From: Roseovarius spongiae
Lineage (GTDB): Bacteria > Pseudomonadota > Alphaproteobacteria > Rhodobacterales > Rhodobacteraceae
Length of the DNA stretch: 64,000 nucleotides
Assembly (NCBI RefSeq): GCF_003651245.1
Contig: NZ_RAPE01000001.1
Location: 1,178,001-1,242,000, forward strand
Direction of reading: 5' to 3'
The notes below the pieces were generated by a model, which ran no database searches, was not told where the DNA came from, and was given only the letters and a program-made list of their open reading frames with translations. Positions 1 through 8,699 of this stretch are shown piece after piece (positions within the stretch are counted from its first letter, which is position 1; the number at the start of each line of letters is the position of its first letter). The translations under genes and the position numbers were made by a program.

Positions 1-773
1 GCGTTCACCTCGTCCTCGGTCACGTCGCGCGCGGCGAGGAAGGTGAGATCCACCGCCGAGACATTGGGCGTCGGCACCCGGATGGCCGAGCCGTCGAGCT
101 TGCCCTTGAGGGCGGGCAGCACCTCGCCCAACGCCTTCGCGGCGCCGGTGGAGGTCGGGATCATCGACATCGCCGCGGCGCGCGCGCGGTAGAGATCCTT
201 GTGCCGCCGGTCCAGCGTCGGCTGATCGCCGGTATAGGCGTGGATCGTGGTCATGATGCCCGACTCGATGCCGATGCCTTCGTGCAGCACCTTGGCCAGC
301 GGGGCGAGGCAGTTGGTGGTGCACGAGCCGTTCGAGATCATCCGCTCGTCGGCGCGCAGGTCCTCGTGGTTCACGCCCATCACTACGGTGCGGTCGACAT
401 TCTTGCCGGGCGCCGAGAGCAGCACCTTGCCCGCGCCGCGCTCGAGATGCTTGCCGGCCTTTTCGCCGTCGTTGAACTTGCCCGTGCATTCCAGCAGCAC
501 GTCGACGCCTGACCAGTCGAGTTCGTCAAGGTCGTAGGTCGAAAACATCTGCATCGGGCCGCGCCCGAGATCCATCGTGCCGTCGCCAAGCGTGATCTCG
601 TTCGGAAAGCGGCCATGCACGCTGTCATACTTGATGAGATGCGCCGCGGTTTCCAGCGGGCCGGTCGCATTGACCTTGACCACCTGCACATCGTCGCGGT
701 TTGACTGCGCAATATGCGCGAGCGTCGCGCGGCCGATCCGGCCGAAGCCGTTGATGCCGAGTTTGACTGTCAT
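1..773 (-). CDS. gap: Glyceraldehyde-3-phosphate dehydrogenase, type I (C-terminus cut by window edge)
   Basis: Cytoplasmic glycolytic/gluconeogenic enzyme that interconverts glyceraldehyde 3-phosphate and 1,3-bisphosphoglycerate with a nicotinamide cofactor. Translation leftward from the ATG at 773 gives the N-terminal Rossmann signature INGFGRIGR (about residues 6-14) and the active-site stretch SNGSCTTNCLAP with catalytic Cys151. About 257 of the usual ~335 residues are present; the rest lies beyond position 1. The upstream ATG context has an AGGAGAG-like ribosome site. The transketolase gene 1.5 kb away on the same strand makes a central-carbon neighbourhood. Family assignment is secure; whether it is the glycolytic or a Calvin/gluconeogenic paralogue cannot be told from this fragment. 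Confidence 0.95.
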   Translation of the reverse strand, partial: MTVKLGINGFGRIGRATLAHIAQSNRDDVQVVKVNATGPLETAAHLIKYDSVHGRFPNEITLGDGTMDLGRGPMQMFSTYDLDELDWSGVDVLLECTGKFNDGEKAGKHLERGAGKVLLSAPGKNVDRTVVMGVNHEDLRADERMISNGSCTTNCLAPLAKVLHEGIGIESGIMTTIHAYTGDQPTLDRRHKDLYRARAAAMSMIPTSTGAAKALGEVLPALKGKLDGSAIRVPTPNVSAVDLTFLAARDVTEDEVN

Positions 774-959
774 GGGAACTCTCCTGTTTCGGCTTGGGTT
801 GAGGGGCGTATAGTCCGCGCCGCCGAGCCGTGAAAGGTGTAAAACGGCCCCTGCGGCGTGATAGCGTTAACGGATCCGGGCCGCGCCGCAGGTGCGCGAT
901 GCGCAGGAGTTTGCAGGCGGGCGGTGACGCGCGGTACCGGGCCGACGGGGAGACATGCG

Positions 960-1931
960 ATGAGCGGATTGCTGGCGCTGCTGGACGACGTGGCGGCGAT
1001 CGCCAAGGTTGCGGCGGCCTCGGTCGACGACGTGGCGGCGCAGGCGGCCAAGGCGGGCGCCAAGACCGCCGGGGCGGTGATCGATGACGCAGCGGTCTCG
1101 CCCGGCTACGTGCAGGGCTTCGCGCCGGCGCGCGAGTTGCCCATCGTCGGGCGCATCGCGCTGGGGTCGATCCGCAACAAGCTGCTGATCCTGCTGCCAG
1201 CGGGGCTGTTGCTGTCGAACTACGCGCCCTGGCTGATCCCGATCCTGCTGATGCTGGGCGGCGCGTATCTGTGTTTCGAGGGGGCCGAGAAGGTCTGGCG
1301 CAAGCTGTTCGCGCCAGCCGGGCACGGTGACGGGGCAGAGGACGCGAAGGGCGATCCCAGGCATCTGGAGGAAAGAAAGATCGCGGGTGCGATCAAGACC
1401 GATTTCATCCTTTCGGCCGAGATCATGACCATCGCGCTTGCCGCGATTCCCGAGAGCGGGTTCTGGATGGAGGCGGCGACGCTCTTCGTCGTGGCGGTGG
1501 GGATTACCGTGGCGGTCTACGGCAGCGTGGCGCTGATCGTGAAGATGGACGATATCGGCCTGCTGATGAGCAGGAAGGGCCGGCTGCGCCTCACGCGGTC
1601 GGCCGGGCGCGCGATCGTGGCGGGGATGCCCGGGTTCCTGGCGCTGTTGCTGGTGGTGGGTACGGCGGCGATGCTCTGGGTCGGCGGGTCGATCCTGGTG
1701 CATGGGGCGCATGAACTGGGCTGGCATGCGCCGGACGCGCTCATCCGAAGCGCCGTGGCCGGTGTGCTGGAAGGGCGCGGCGGCGCATATGCAGGAGCGC
1801 TCGGCTGGGGCTTGACGGCGCTGATGGACGCGGTGCTGGGTCTTGCGGTCGGGCTGGTTCTCATCCCGATCGGCACACGGGTGATCGGGCCGCTCTGGGG
1901 CCGGCTGCGACGGCTCAACCCGGTCGTATGA
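960..1931 (+). CDS. DUF808 family inner-membrane protein (YedI-like)
   Basis: Integral membrane protein of 323 residues matching the DUF808/YedI family, whose function is unknown. The N-terminus MSGLLALLDDVAAIAKVAA is the family's typical opening, and a repeated Ala/Lys/Asp-rich amphipathic stretch follows (about residues 10-45). Several hydrophobic segments follow, near residues 75-105, 165-190, 215-250 and 280-310. The ATG at 960 was chosen over the GTG-type start at 858 because it has a GGGGAG ribosome site about 8 bases upstream and begins exactly where family members begin. It is divergent from gap across about 185 bases that should hold both promoters. Confidence 0.85.
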   Translation: MSGLLALLDDVAAIAKVAAASVDDVAAQAAKAGAKTAGAVIDDAAVSPGYVQGFAPARELPIVGRIALGSIRNKLLILLPAGLLLSNYAPWLIPILLMLGGAYLCFEGAEKVWRKLFAPAGHGDGAEDAKGDPRHLEERKIAGAIKTDFILSAEIMTIALAAIPESGFWMEAATLFVVAVGITVAVYGSVALIVKMDDIGLLMSRKGRLRLTRSAGRAIVAGMPGFLALLLVVGTAAMLWVGGSILVHGAHELGWHAPDALIRSAVAGVLEGRGGAYAGALGWGLTALMDAVLGLAVGLVLIPIGTRVIGPLWGRLRRLNPVV

Positions 1932-1975
1932 GCGGGTTAACCTGTCGCTAACCATGATGTGCCAGTGTCGGGCGG

Positions 1976-2206
1976 ATGACCGTGCCGATGCGATACCCCG
2001 AACACGAAACCTGGCTTTACGCCGTCTTCGCCTCCAAGGCGGCGATCAAGGGCGGCGTGGTGCGCCGCGCGGTGCGGGACGTGGAGCGGTTGATGGGGCG
2101 CCGCGCCTTTGAGGCCGAGGTGCGCCGGCGCGGGTTTCACATGGTCGAGAACGCCGGCCAGTTCATCGTATTCTGCAACGACGAGCCGGTCCATGTAGTG
2201 TGCTGA
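1976..2206 (+). CDS. Small conserved hypothetical protein (76 aa)
   Basis: A 76-residue basic protein with no signal peptide or membrane segment. The C-terminal half contains the run RRRGFHMVENAGQFIVFCND, which I recall from short Rhodobacteraceae proteins that databases often label N-(5'-phosphoribosyl)anthranilate isomerase. It is far too short to be a TrpF barrel, so that label would be wrong. The ATG at 1976 follows a weak GGGCGG site; a second in-frame ATG lies 9 bases downstream. It ends one base before a tandem hairpin that separates it from the convergent tkt gene. No function can be proposed. Confidence 0.6.
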   Translation: MTVPMRYPEHETWLYAVFASKAAIKGGVVRRAVRDVERLMGRRAFEAEVRRRGFHMVENAGQFIVFCNDEPVHVVC

Positions 2207-2207
2207 A

Positions 2208-2261
2208 CCAAAACTCTTTTCCAAAGAGTTTTGGGAAGACTTTTCAGGGAAAAGTCTTCCC
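2208..2261. terminator. Two tandem perfect 12-bp hairpins between convergent genes
   Basis: Two perfect palindromes abut. Arms 2208-2219 and 2223-2234 (CCAAAACTCTTT and complement, 3-base loop) are followed by arms 2233-2244 and 2250-2261 (GGGAAGACTTTT and complement, 5-base loop). The stems carry A/T runs, so either strand yields a GC-based stem with a U-rich flank. They lie between the stop codons of the convergent genes ending at 2206 and 2271, so a bidirectional terminator is the natural reading. The AT-rich composition stands out in this GC-rich region and resembles a dispersed extragenic palindrome. Confidence 0.7.
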
Positions 2262-2270
2262 TCTCGGCGC

Positions 2271-4286
2271 TCAGAGCAGCGCCTTGACCCTTTCCGCGAC
2301 GACCTCGGCGGTGATGCCGAATTTCTCGAACAGCACCTCGGCGGGGGCTGACGCGCCGAAGCGGTCCATGCCGACGAAATCCGTCTTGGCCGCCTTGCCG
2401 CGCTCGCCGCAGAGCCAGCGGTCCCAGCCCATGCGCGCCGCCGCCTCGACGCCGACGCGCACCGGCCCGGCGGGCAGCACGCGGCGACGATAGGCCTCGT
2501 CCTGCGCCTCGAACAACTCCCAGCAGGGCATGGATACGACGCGGGCGCCGATGCCTTCGGCCTGCAACATCTCGCGCGCCTGCATGGCCACCTGCACCTC
2601 CGAGCCGGTGGCGATCAGGATCGCCTGCCGCTTGCCCTCGGCCTCGGCCAGCACGTAGGCGCCCTGCGCGCTGAGGTTCTTGTTGCGATGCTCGGTCCTG
2701 AGCGTCGGCACGCCCTGGCGCGTGAGCGACAGCACCGAGGGCGTCGACGTGCTGGCGAGCGCCAGTTCCCACGCCTCGGCCGTCTCGATCGTGTCGCAGG
2801 GGCGGAACACCATCGTGTTGGGCGTGGCGCGCGAAATCGCAAGGTGTTCGATGGGCTGGTGGGTCGGGCCGTCCTCGCCCAGCCCGATACTGTCATGTGT
2901 CATCACGAACACGGTCGGAACCTGCATCAACGCGGCGAGTCGCATCGCCGGGCGCGCGTAATCGGTGAAGCACATGAACGTGCCGCCATAGGGGCGGACG
3001 CCGCCATGCAGCGCCATGCCGTTCATCGCCGCCGCCATGCCGTGTTCGCGGATGCCGTAATGGACATAGCGGCCCTTGCGGTTGTCGGTGTCGAAAAGGC
3101 CGAGATCGCCGGTTTTCGTGTTGTTCGACCCCGTCAGGTCCGCCGAGCCGCCGACGGTCTCGGGCATGATCGGATTCACGACCTCGAGCACCATCTCGGA
3201 CGACTTGCGGGTGGCGACCTTGGGCGCTTCCTCGCTGATCTGTTTCTTCAGCGCCTTGATCCGGGCGCCGAGTTTCTTCGGCGCCTCGCCGGCGATCACG
3301 CGGGCGAATTCCTTTTGCCGCCGCTCGGAGGCCTCGCCCATCCGGTCCTGCCACGCAGCGCGCTCGGGCGCGCCGCGGCGACCGATCTCTTCCCAGGCGG
3401 ACTTGATGTCGGCGGGCACCTCGAAGGGGCCGGCGGTCCAGCCATAGGCGGCCTTGGCGGCGGCGTTCTGCGCGTCGTCGGTCAGCGCGCCGTGGCCCTT
3501 GGACGTGTCCTGCGCCGCGTGCCCCAGCGCGATATGCGTCTTGCAGGCGATCATCGTCGGACGGCGGCCCTTCTTGGCCTTCTCGATGGCCGCGTCGATC
3601 TCGTCCGGGTCATGCCCGTCGATCTCGATCACCTGCCAGCCCGCGGCGCGGAATCGCTTGGGCTGATCGGTGCGGTCGGCGAGGTCCACCTCACCGTCGA
3701 TGGTGATCGCGTTGTTGTCCCAGAAGACGATGAGCTTGCCCAGGGCCTGCCGCCCGGCGAGCGTGATCGCCTCCTGGCTGACGCCTTCCATGAGGCAGCC
3801 GTCGCCGGCGACGACGTAGGTGTGGTGATCCACCAGCTTGCGCCCGAAGCGCGCGCGCAGCATTTCCTCGGCCATCGCGAAACCCACGGCGTTGGCGATC
3901 CCCTGGCCCAGCGGACCGGTCGTGGTCTCGATCGCGTCGGCGAGAAAATTCTCGGGATGGCCCGCGGTGCGCGCGCCCCACTGGCGGAAGTCCTTGATCT
4001 GCGACAGCGGGAACTGCGCGTCGCCCACGAGATGCAGCAGCGAGTAGAGCAGCATGGAGCCATGCCCCGCGCTCAGGATAAAGCGGTCGCGATCGGGCCA
4101 GTCGGGGGCGGAGGCATCGAATTTCAGATGCTTGCCGAACAGCACGGTGGCCACGTCGGCCATCCCCATCGGCATGCCGGAATGGCCGGAATTCGCCGCG
4201 TCGACCGCATCCAGCGTCAGCGCGCGGATGGCGGTCGCCTTGGACCAGTGATCGGGATGGGCTTGGCGCAGGGCGGCGATATCCAC
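2271..4286 (-). CDS. tkt: Transketolase
   Basis: Thiamine-diphosphate-dependent cytoplasmic enzyme that moves two-carbon ketol units between sugar phosphates in the pentose phosphate (or Calvin) pathway. The 671-residue length is normal. Visible motifs are the substrate His in [10 protein letters not shown] (about 32-41), the TPP/Mg motif GDGCLMEG at 161-168 with the downstream NN at 191-192, and the C-terminal [12 protein letters not shown] segment. The open frame runs 1.2 kb further upstream, but a GTG at 4286 has a GAAGGAA ribosome site 8 bases away and begins at the family start ([10 protein letters not shown]). It converges on the 76-aa gene at a tandem hairpin. Confidence 0.95.
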   Translation of the reverse strand: MDIAALRQAHPDHWSKATAIRALTLDAVDAANSGHSGMPMGMADVATVLFGKHLKFDASAPDWPDRDRFILSAGHGSMLLYSLLHLVGDAQFPLSQIKDFRQWGARTAGHPENFLADAIETTTGPLGQGIANAVGFAMAEEMLRARFGRKLVDHHTYVVAGDGCLMEGVSQEAITLAGRQALGKLIVFWDNNAITIDGEVDLADRTDQPKRFRAAGWQVIEIDGHDPDEIDAAIEKAKKGRRPTMIACKTHIALGHAAQDTSKGHGALTDDAQNAAAKAAYGWTAGPFEVPADIKSAWEEIGRRGAPERAAWQDRMGEASERRQKEFARVIAGEAPKKLGARIKALKKQISEEAPKVATRKSSEMVLEVVNPIMPETVGGSADLTGSNNTKTGDLGLFDTDNRKGRYVHYGIREHGMAAAMNGMALHGGVRPYGGTFMCFTDYARPAMRLAALMQVPTVFVMTHDSIGLGEDGPTHQPIEHLAISRATPNTMVFRPCDTIETAEAWELALASTSTPSVLSLTRQGVPTLRTEHRNKNLSAQGAYVLAEAEGKRQAILIATGSEVQVAMQAREMLQAEGIGARVVSMPCWELFEAQDEAYRRRVLPAGPVRVGVEAAARMGWDRWLCGERGKAAKTDFVGMDRFGASAPAEVLFEKFGITAEVVAERVKALL

Positions 4287-4532
4287 GGGTGCATTTCCTT
4301 CGGGTGGGGGGCAACTGTGAGGCTGAATATCAGCCCGGAGCCAAAGTTCAAGCGCCCGTCGCGCGCCCCTGCGGCGGCCTCGAAGTGAAGAGTGGCGCGC
4401 AACTTGCGAGCGATGCGGCGCTTTTCGGGAACTCTGTGATTCAGAAACCGGCAAAAACACACTAGACTTGGCTGAAATCAGGCCGAAAGGCGATTCGCAC
4501 GGCCGCCCGACAGGAGCGAGGACAGGGACGAG

Positions 4533-5066
4533 ATGAGCGAAATTGACGCCATGCAGGGGCGGATCATGGCCGCGCTGGACCGGATCGGCCAGGGGCTGGA
4601 CGCGCTCGGGCCGCAGGGCGCGCCGGGTCCGAGCGACGAGCTCGAGGCGCTGCGCGCGCAGCTCGAGGATGAGAAGCTCGCCAATGCGCAGCTCAAGGAG
4701 CGGGTCAAGCAGCTCGGAGCAAGGGTGAAAGAGGCCGAGGAACGGGCCGACGCCGCCGTGTCCGACGCCCAGAGCGCAAGCCGCGCGGGCGCGTTGCGCA
4801 GCCTCGACGCCGACTTGCAGGCGCTGCGCCACGCCAACCAGCAGTTGCGCGACAACAACGCCGCCCTGCGCGAGGCCAACGCCACCGGCGTGGTCGAGCC
4901 CCACTTGATCAACAAGGCGATGATGGCCGAGCTCGAAGGTCTGCGCGCCGCGCGCGCGGCCGACCGCGCCGAGGTCGAGGCGGTTCTTAAGGAGCTCGAC
5001 CGGCTCGTGGCGTCGGCGGGCGAGTCCGGCGCGGCCGGCGACGCGCCGCAGAAGGAGGAAAGCTGA
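4533..5066 (+). CDS. Coiled-coil protein encoded directly upstream of zapA
   Basis: A 177-residue acidic, Ala/Glu/Leu-rich soluble protein. Residues ~33-140 show near-continuous heptad-like patterning typical of a coiled coil (for example [20 protein letters not shown]). There is no signal peptide or membrane segment. Its stop overlaps the zapA start by one base (TGATG at 5064-5068), so the two are translationally coupled. I do not recognise a named family. The position next to zapA suggests a role at the division site, but that is inference from context only. The start has GAGCGAGGACAGGGACGAG upstream, a purine-rich ribosome region. Confidence 0.7.
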   Translation: MSEIDAMQGRIMAALDRIGQGLDALGPQGAPGPSDELEALRAQLEDEKLANAQLKERVKQLGARVKEAEERADAAVSDAQSASRAGALRSLDADLQALRHANQQLRDNNAALREANATGVVEPHLINKAMMAELEGLRAARAADRAEVEAVLKELDRLVASAGESGAAGDAPQKEES

Positions 5067-5488
5067 TGCCCGAAGTGGATATCGAGATCGGCGGGCGAAC
5101 CTTCCAGGTGGCCTGCCAGGAGGGCGAAGAGCATTACCTGCAATCCGCCGCCAAGATGCTTGACGACGAGGCCTCGGCGCTGATCTCCCAGATCGGGCGC
5201 ATCCCGGAATCGAGGATGCTGTTAATGGCCGGTCTGATGCTTGCCGACAAGACCGCCGGCATGCAGGACAAGCTGCGCGAGGCCGAGGACCGGATGGCCG
5301 AGAAGGAGGCCGAACTCGGCCAGTTGCGCAACGCCCCCGCGCCGGAACCCGAACGCATCGAGGTGCCGGTCGTGCCGCCTTCGGTGAGCGATACGCTTGC
5401 CGAGATCGCCGCCCGCGCCGAGGCGCTCGCCGAGACGGTCGAGGAGAAGCGGGCCGAAAGCGGCGGCGCGACTCCGAACGAAGGCTGA
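5066..5488 (+). CDS. zapA: Cell division protein ZapA
   Basis: FtsZ-associated cytoplasmic protein that promotes FtsZ protofilament bundling at midcell. The N-terminal ZapA domain is clear: [19 protein letters not shown] (about 4-22) then the helix [15 protein letters not shown] and the family's [12 protein letters not shown] stretch (about 52-63), followed by a C-terminal coiled coil (~70-95). At 140 residues it is slightly longer than the ~110-residue enterobacterial form, through an acidic/Pro tail. It is translationally coupled to the preceding coiled-coil gene and ends 150 bases before uvrD. Confidence 0.88.
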   Translation: MPEVDIEIGGRTFQVACQEGEEHYLQSAAKMLDDEASALISQIGRIPESRMLLMAGLMLADKTAGMQDKLREAEDRMAEKEAELGQLRNAPAPEPERIEVPVVPPSVSDTLAEIAARAEALAETVEEKRAESGGATPNEG

Positions 5489-5584
5489 CGCGGCGCATGC
5501 CGCGCCCGGCGGGCCGGGCGGGTTGCGTCGGGACGTCTTCGCGGAGGTCGGCGCGCCCGTGCCGGTCGGGGAATGGATCGCCCG

Positions 5585-5599
5585 GAACATTGCCCGAAC
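5585..5599 (+). promoter_or_regulatory. Candidate LexA (SOS) box upstream of uvrD
   Basis: The sequence reads GAAC (5585-5588), seven bases, GAAC (5596-5599). GAAC-N7-GAAC, equivalent to GTTC-N7-GTTC on the other strand, is the established LexA recognition pattern of alphaproteobacteria such as Rhodobacter. It sits 40 bases before the chosen uvrD start at 5639, where a repressor site should be. UvrD belongs to the SOS regulon in several bacteria, which supports the call. Confidence 0.7.
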
Positions 5600-5638
5600 A
5601 TCTTTATCTCGGGCATGAACCCCGCTAAGCTGCGCGCC

Positions 5639-7987
5639 ATGAGCAGTTCTTCCGATTCCGACGCCTTCGAGGCCGCGTCGCTCTCCGCGCGGGCGGTCGG
5701 CGCGCGCGGCGCGCCCTATCTCGACGATCTCAACCCCGAACAGCGCCGCGCGGTCGAAACTCTCGATGGCCCGGTCCTGATGCTCGCCGGGGCCGGCACG
5801 GGCAAGACCAAGGCGCTGACCTCGCGCATCGTGCATCTGCTCAACACCGGGCGCGCGCGCCCGAACGAGATCCTCGCCGTCACCTTCACCAACAAGGCCG
5901 CGCGCGAGATGAAAGAGCGCGTGGGGCGGATGCTGGGCCGCGATATCGAGGGGATGCCGTGGCTCGGCACATTTCACGCGGTCTGCGTGAAGCTCCTGCG
6001 CCGGCACGCGGAGCTTGCCGGGTTGAAGTCGAATTTCACGATCCTGGACACCGATGATCAGGTCCGCCTGTTGCGCCAGCTCGTGCAGGCGGCGAATATC
6101 GACGACAAGCGCTGGCCGCCGCGCGTTCTGGCCGGAATCATCGACAACTGGAAGAACCGCGCCTGGACGCCCGACAAGCTGCCCGCGTCCGAGGCGAGCG
6201 CCTTTGACGGCAAGGGCCCGGCGCTCTATGCGCAATACCAGGCGCGGCTGAAGGAGCTCAACGCGGTCGATTTCGGCGACCTGCTCTTGCACGTGGTCAC
6301 GATCTTCCAGACCCATGACGACGTCTTGCAGCAATGCCGGCGCTGGTTCCGCTACATTCTCGTCGACGAATACCAGGACACCAACGTGGCGCAGTATCTC
6401 TGGCTGCGCCTTCTGGCGGGCGGGCATCAGAATATCTGCTGCGTGGGCGACGACGACCAGTCGATCTATGGCTGGCGCGGCGCGGAGGTGGGCAACATCC
6501 TGCGCTTCGAGAAGGATTTTCCCGGCGCGCATGTGGTGCGGCTGGAGCAGAATTACCGCTCGACCCCGCATATCCTCGCCGCCGCTTCGGGCGTCATCGC
6601 GGGCAACAGGGGGCGTCTGGGCAAGGAGCTCTGGACCGAGACCGAGGAAGGCGAGAAGGTCCGCCTGATCGGCCACTGGGACGGCGAGGAGGAGGCGCGC
6701 TGGATCGGCGAGGAGATCGAGGCGATGCAGCGCGGCACGCGGCGGCAGCGGCCCTTCGGCCTTGACGAAATGGCGATCCTCGTGCGGGCCTCTCACCAGA
6801 TGCGCGCCTTCGAGGACCGGTTCCTGACGATCGGTCTGCCCTACCGCGTGATCGGCGGCCCGCGCTTCTACGAGCGGCTCGAGATCCGCGACGCGATGGC
6901 CTATTTCCGCGTCGTGACCAGCCCGGCCGACGACCTCGCCTTCGAGCGGATCGTGAACACGCCCAAGCGCGGCCTCGGCGACAAGGCGCAGCAGAAGATA
7001 CAGATCACCGCGCGCGAACACGGCGTGCCGCTGGTCGAGGGCGCGCGCATCCTGCTCGAACAGGGCGGGCTTGGCGGCAAGGGCGGCGCGGAGTTGCGCA
7101 AGCTGATCGACGGCCTCGCGCGCTGGGGGCGGCTTCTGGGCGAGGACACGGTCGGCCACGTGGAGCTTGCCGGGCAGATCCTCGACGAAAGCGGCTACAC
7201 CGAGATGTGGCAGAACGACAAGACGCCCGAGGCGCCGGGGCGGCTCGAGAACCTCAAGGAGCTGGTCAAGGCATTGGAGCAGTTCGAGAACCTGCAAGGG
7301 TTCCTTGAGCACGTGAGCCTCATCATGGACAACGAACAGGCCGAATCGGGCGAGAAGGTCAGCATCATGACGCTGCACGCCGCCAAGGGGCTGGAGTTTC
7401 CGGTCGTCTTCCTGCCGGGCTGGGAGGACGGGCTGTTCCCCTCGCAACGCTCGATGGACGAAAGCGGGGAAAAGGGGCTCGAGGAGGAGCGCCGGCTCGC
7501 CTATGTCGGCATCACCCGCGCCGAGGAGGTCTGCACGATTTCCTTCGCCGGCAACCGGCGGGTGTTCGGCCAGTGGCAATCGGCGCTGCCCTCGCGCTTC
7601 ATCGACGAACTGCCCGAAGCGCATGTCGAGGTGCTCACCCCGCCGGGCCTTTACGGCGGCGGCTACGGCGCCGCGGCGGGCGGCGTGCAGAACAGCGTCG
7701 ACGCGCGCGCGGCCAGGGCGGATGTCTACAACTCGCCCGGCTGGAAGCGGATGCAGGCCCGCGCCGGGCAGCGCCCCCTGTCGCAGCCCGCAGAGACGCG
7801 CAACACGGTGATCGACATGAAGGCGGTCAGCAGTCACACCATGGGTGAACGGGTGTTTCACCAGAAATTCGGCTATGGCGCGGTGGTCGGGATCGAGGGC
7901 GACAAGCTCGAGGTCGACTTCGAGAAGGCGGGGACCAAGAAGGTCGTCGCGCGCTTCATCTCGGCGGCGGACGACATCCCCTTCTGA
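5639..7987 (+). CDS. uvrD: ATP-dependent DNA helicase UvrD/PcrA (SF1A)
   Basis: 3'-to-5' DNA helicase that unwinds nicked duplexes in nucleotide-excision and mismatch repair. Helicase motifs occur in order: Q-motif LNPEQRRAV (31-39), Walker A GAGTGKT with Lys56, TFTNKAAREMKER (Ia), VDEYQDTN (II), DDDQSIYGWRGA (III), QNYRS (IV), MTLHAAKGLEFPVVFLPG (V) and YVGITRAE (VI). The C-terminus ends with a short PcrA/UvrD-type beta domain. The length of 782 residues is normal. Alternative in-frame starts lie at 5573 and 5615. The first would place the start before the SOS box, so 5639 is preferred, though the ribosome site there is poor. Confidence 0.93.
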   Translation: MSSSSDSDAFEAASLSARAVGARGAPYLDDLNPEQRRAVETLDGPVLMLAGAGTGKTKALTSRIVHLLNTGRARPNEILAVTFTNKAAREMKERVGRMLGRDIEGMPWLGTFHAVCVKLLRRHAELAGLKSNFTILDTDDQVRLLRQLVQAANIDDKRWPPRVLAGIIDNWKNRAWTPDKLPASEASAFDGKGPALYAQYQARLKELNAVDFGDLLLHVVTIFQTHDDVLQQCRRWFRYILVDEYQDTNVAQYLWLRLLAGGHQNICCVGDDDQSIYGWRGAEVGNILRFEKDFPGAHVVRLEQNYRSTPHILAAASGVIAGNRGRLGKELWTETEEGEKVRLIGHWDGEEEARWIGEEIEAMQRGTRRQRPFGLDEMAILVRASHQMRAFEDRFLTIGLPYRVIGGPRFYERLEIRDAMAYFRVVTSPADDLAFERIVNTPKRGLGDKAQQKIQITAREHGVPLVEGARILLEQGGLGGKGGAELRKLIDGLARWGRLLGEDTVGHVELAGQILDESGYTEMWQNDKTPEAPGRLENLKELVKALEQFENLQGFLEHVSLIMDNEQAESGEKVSIMTLHAAKGLEFPVVFLPGWEDGLFPSQRSMDESGEKGLEEERRLAYVGITRAEEVCTISFAGNRRVFGQWQSALPSRFIDELPEAHVEVLTPPGLYGGGYGAAAGGVQNSVDARAARADVYNSPGWKRMQARAGQRPLSQPAETRNTVIDMKAVSSHTMGERVFHQKFGYGAVVGIEGDKLEVDFEKAGTKKVVARFISAADDIPF

Positions 7988-8078
7988 AGCCGAGCGCCCG
8001 CGGCCCCCGTGCCGCAACCTGCCTGCATCCTGCCGCAATCGGCTGTTGCGCGCGCGCCCCGCGCTGTTACCGTGGGAG

Positions 8079-8273
8079 TCCGAGGTGCCGCAACCGGGCT
8101 GACGCCCGCGCGCGGAGAATTGGGAAGCCGGTGAAAGGCCGGCACTGCCCCCGCAACGGTAAGGGAGGGGATCGCGCAACATGCCACTGGGCCCGATAGG
8201 TCCGGGAAGGCGCTGCGATCACCGGGCCGCGAACGCCCGACCGCCCGAGTCCGGAAACCAGCCCCGGGACAAC
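8079..8273 (+). ncRNA. Cobalamin (adenosylcobalamin-class) riboswitch
   Basis: The conserved core of the B12 riboswitch is readable in order: GGGAAGCCGGTG (about 8122-8133), CACTGCCCCCGCAACGGTAA (8143-8162, the most invariant stretch), GCCACTGGG (8183-8191), GGGAAGGCG (8203-8211), and the B12 box GAGTCCGGAAACCAGCC (8247-8263). It is oriented toward the 83-aa gene starting at 8381. A further inverted repeat downstream (about 8273-8306) could form the expression platform. Boundaries are approximate. The usual targets (btuB, bluB, cob genes) are absent. Confidence 0.93.
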
Positions 8274-8380
8274 CGAAACCGCGAGGGGCGGTGCGGACGG
8301 TTTTCGGGCATGTCGCGCCCGTCCGATTCGCCTTTTCCCTCGCCCCGCATGGCCCGGGGTGTGGCCAGGGAGAAGACGAC

Positions 8381-8632
8381 ATGACAGCGACACGAATCAT
8401 CGAGGGACTGGAACGCAGCCCCGCCACCGGCAGCGCGGCGCAGGACGTGGCGCGGCTGGGTTTTCTCGAATGGGCCTTCACCGGGGACGAGGCGGCGCAG
8501 GACGCGCTGAACGCCGTCGCGGCGCAGCGTGTGCGCAGCGACGCGGCGCGCGCCTTCGTGGACCTTCTGCACGACGCCTGCCAGCCGCTCTGCCGCGCGC
8601 CGGGGCGGCGCAGGCGGGCGAGGGCGCACTGA
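8381..8632 (+). CDS. Small protein of unknown function behind the B12 riboswitch
   Basis: An 83-residue soluble protein whose ATG at 8381 has an AGGGAGAA ribosome site 8 bases upstream. The body (residues 1-65) is predicted mostly helical and Ala-rich. Two cysteines form CxxxC (Cys67 and Cys71), followed by a strongly basic tail (RRRRARAH). There is no signal peptide. It is the first gene after the cobalamin riboswitch, so its expression should fall when B12 is plentiful. I do not recognise the family. Options are a cobalamin- or cobalt-handling accessory protein, or a poorly conserved leader-like gene for the adenine deaminase that starts 68 bases later. Confidence 0.65.
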   Translation: MTATRIIEGLERSPATGSAAQDVARLGFLEWAFTGDEAAQDALNAVAAQRVRSDAARAFVDLLHDACQPLCRAPGRRRRARAH

Positions 8633-8699
8633 GCGGCGCTTTCGCTTTGCGCCCGCGCGGCCTACAGTCGGCGGCAAGCAGAACGGAAGGGGACGCGGC

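Noticed and set aside
1976..2206. Phosphoribosylanthranilate isomerase (TrpF) annotation
   Set aside because: 76 residues cannot form the TIM barrel and no TrpF motif is visible; treated as a conserved hypothetical.
4287..5498. Long upstream extension of the tkt frame
   Set aside because: It overlaps the coiled-coil gene and zapA on the other strand; a GTG with ribosome site at 4286 gives the standard transketolase start.
5489..5638. Possible 6S RNA between zapA and the next gene
   Set aside because: 6S RNA is often found next to zapA, but I could not see the long bulged-hairpin arrangement; the 150 bases are GC-rich and hold the LexA box.
5222..8182. 986-codon open frame antisense to uvrD
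   Set aside because: High-GC antisense shadow: no family match, low-complexity Arg/Leu/Ala composition, and the plus strand encodes a full UvrD with all helicase motifs.
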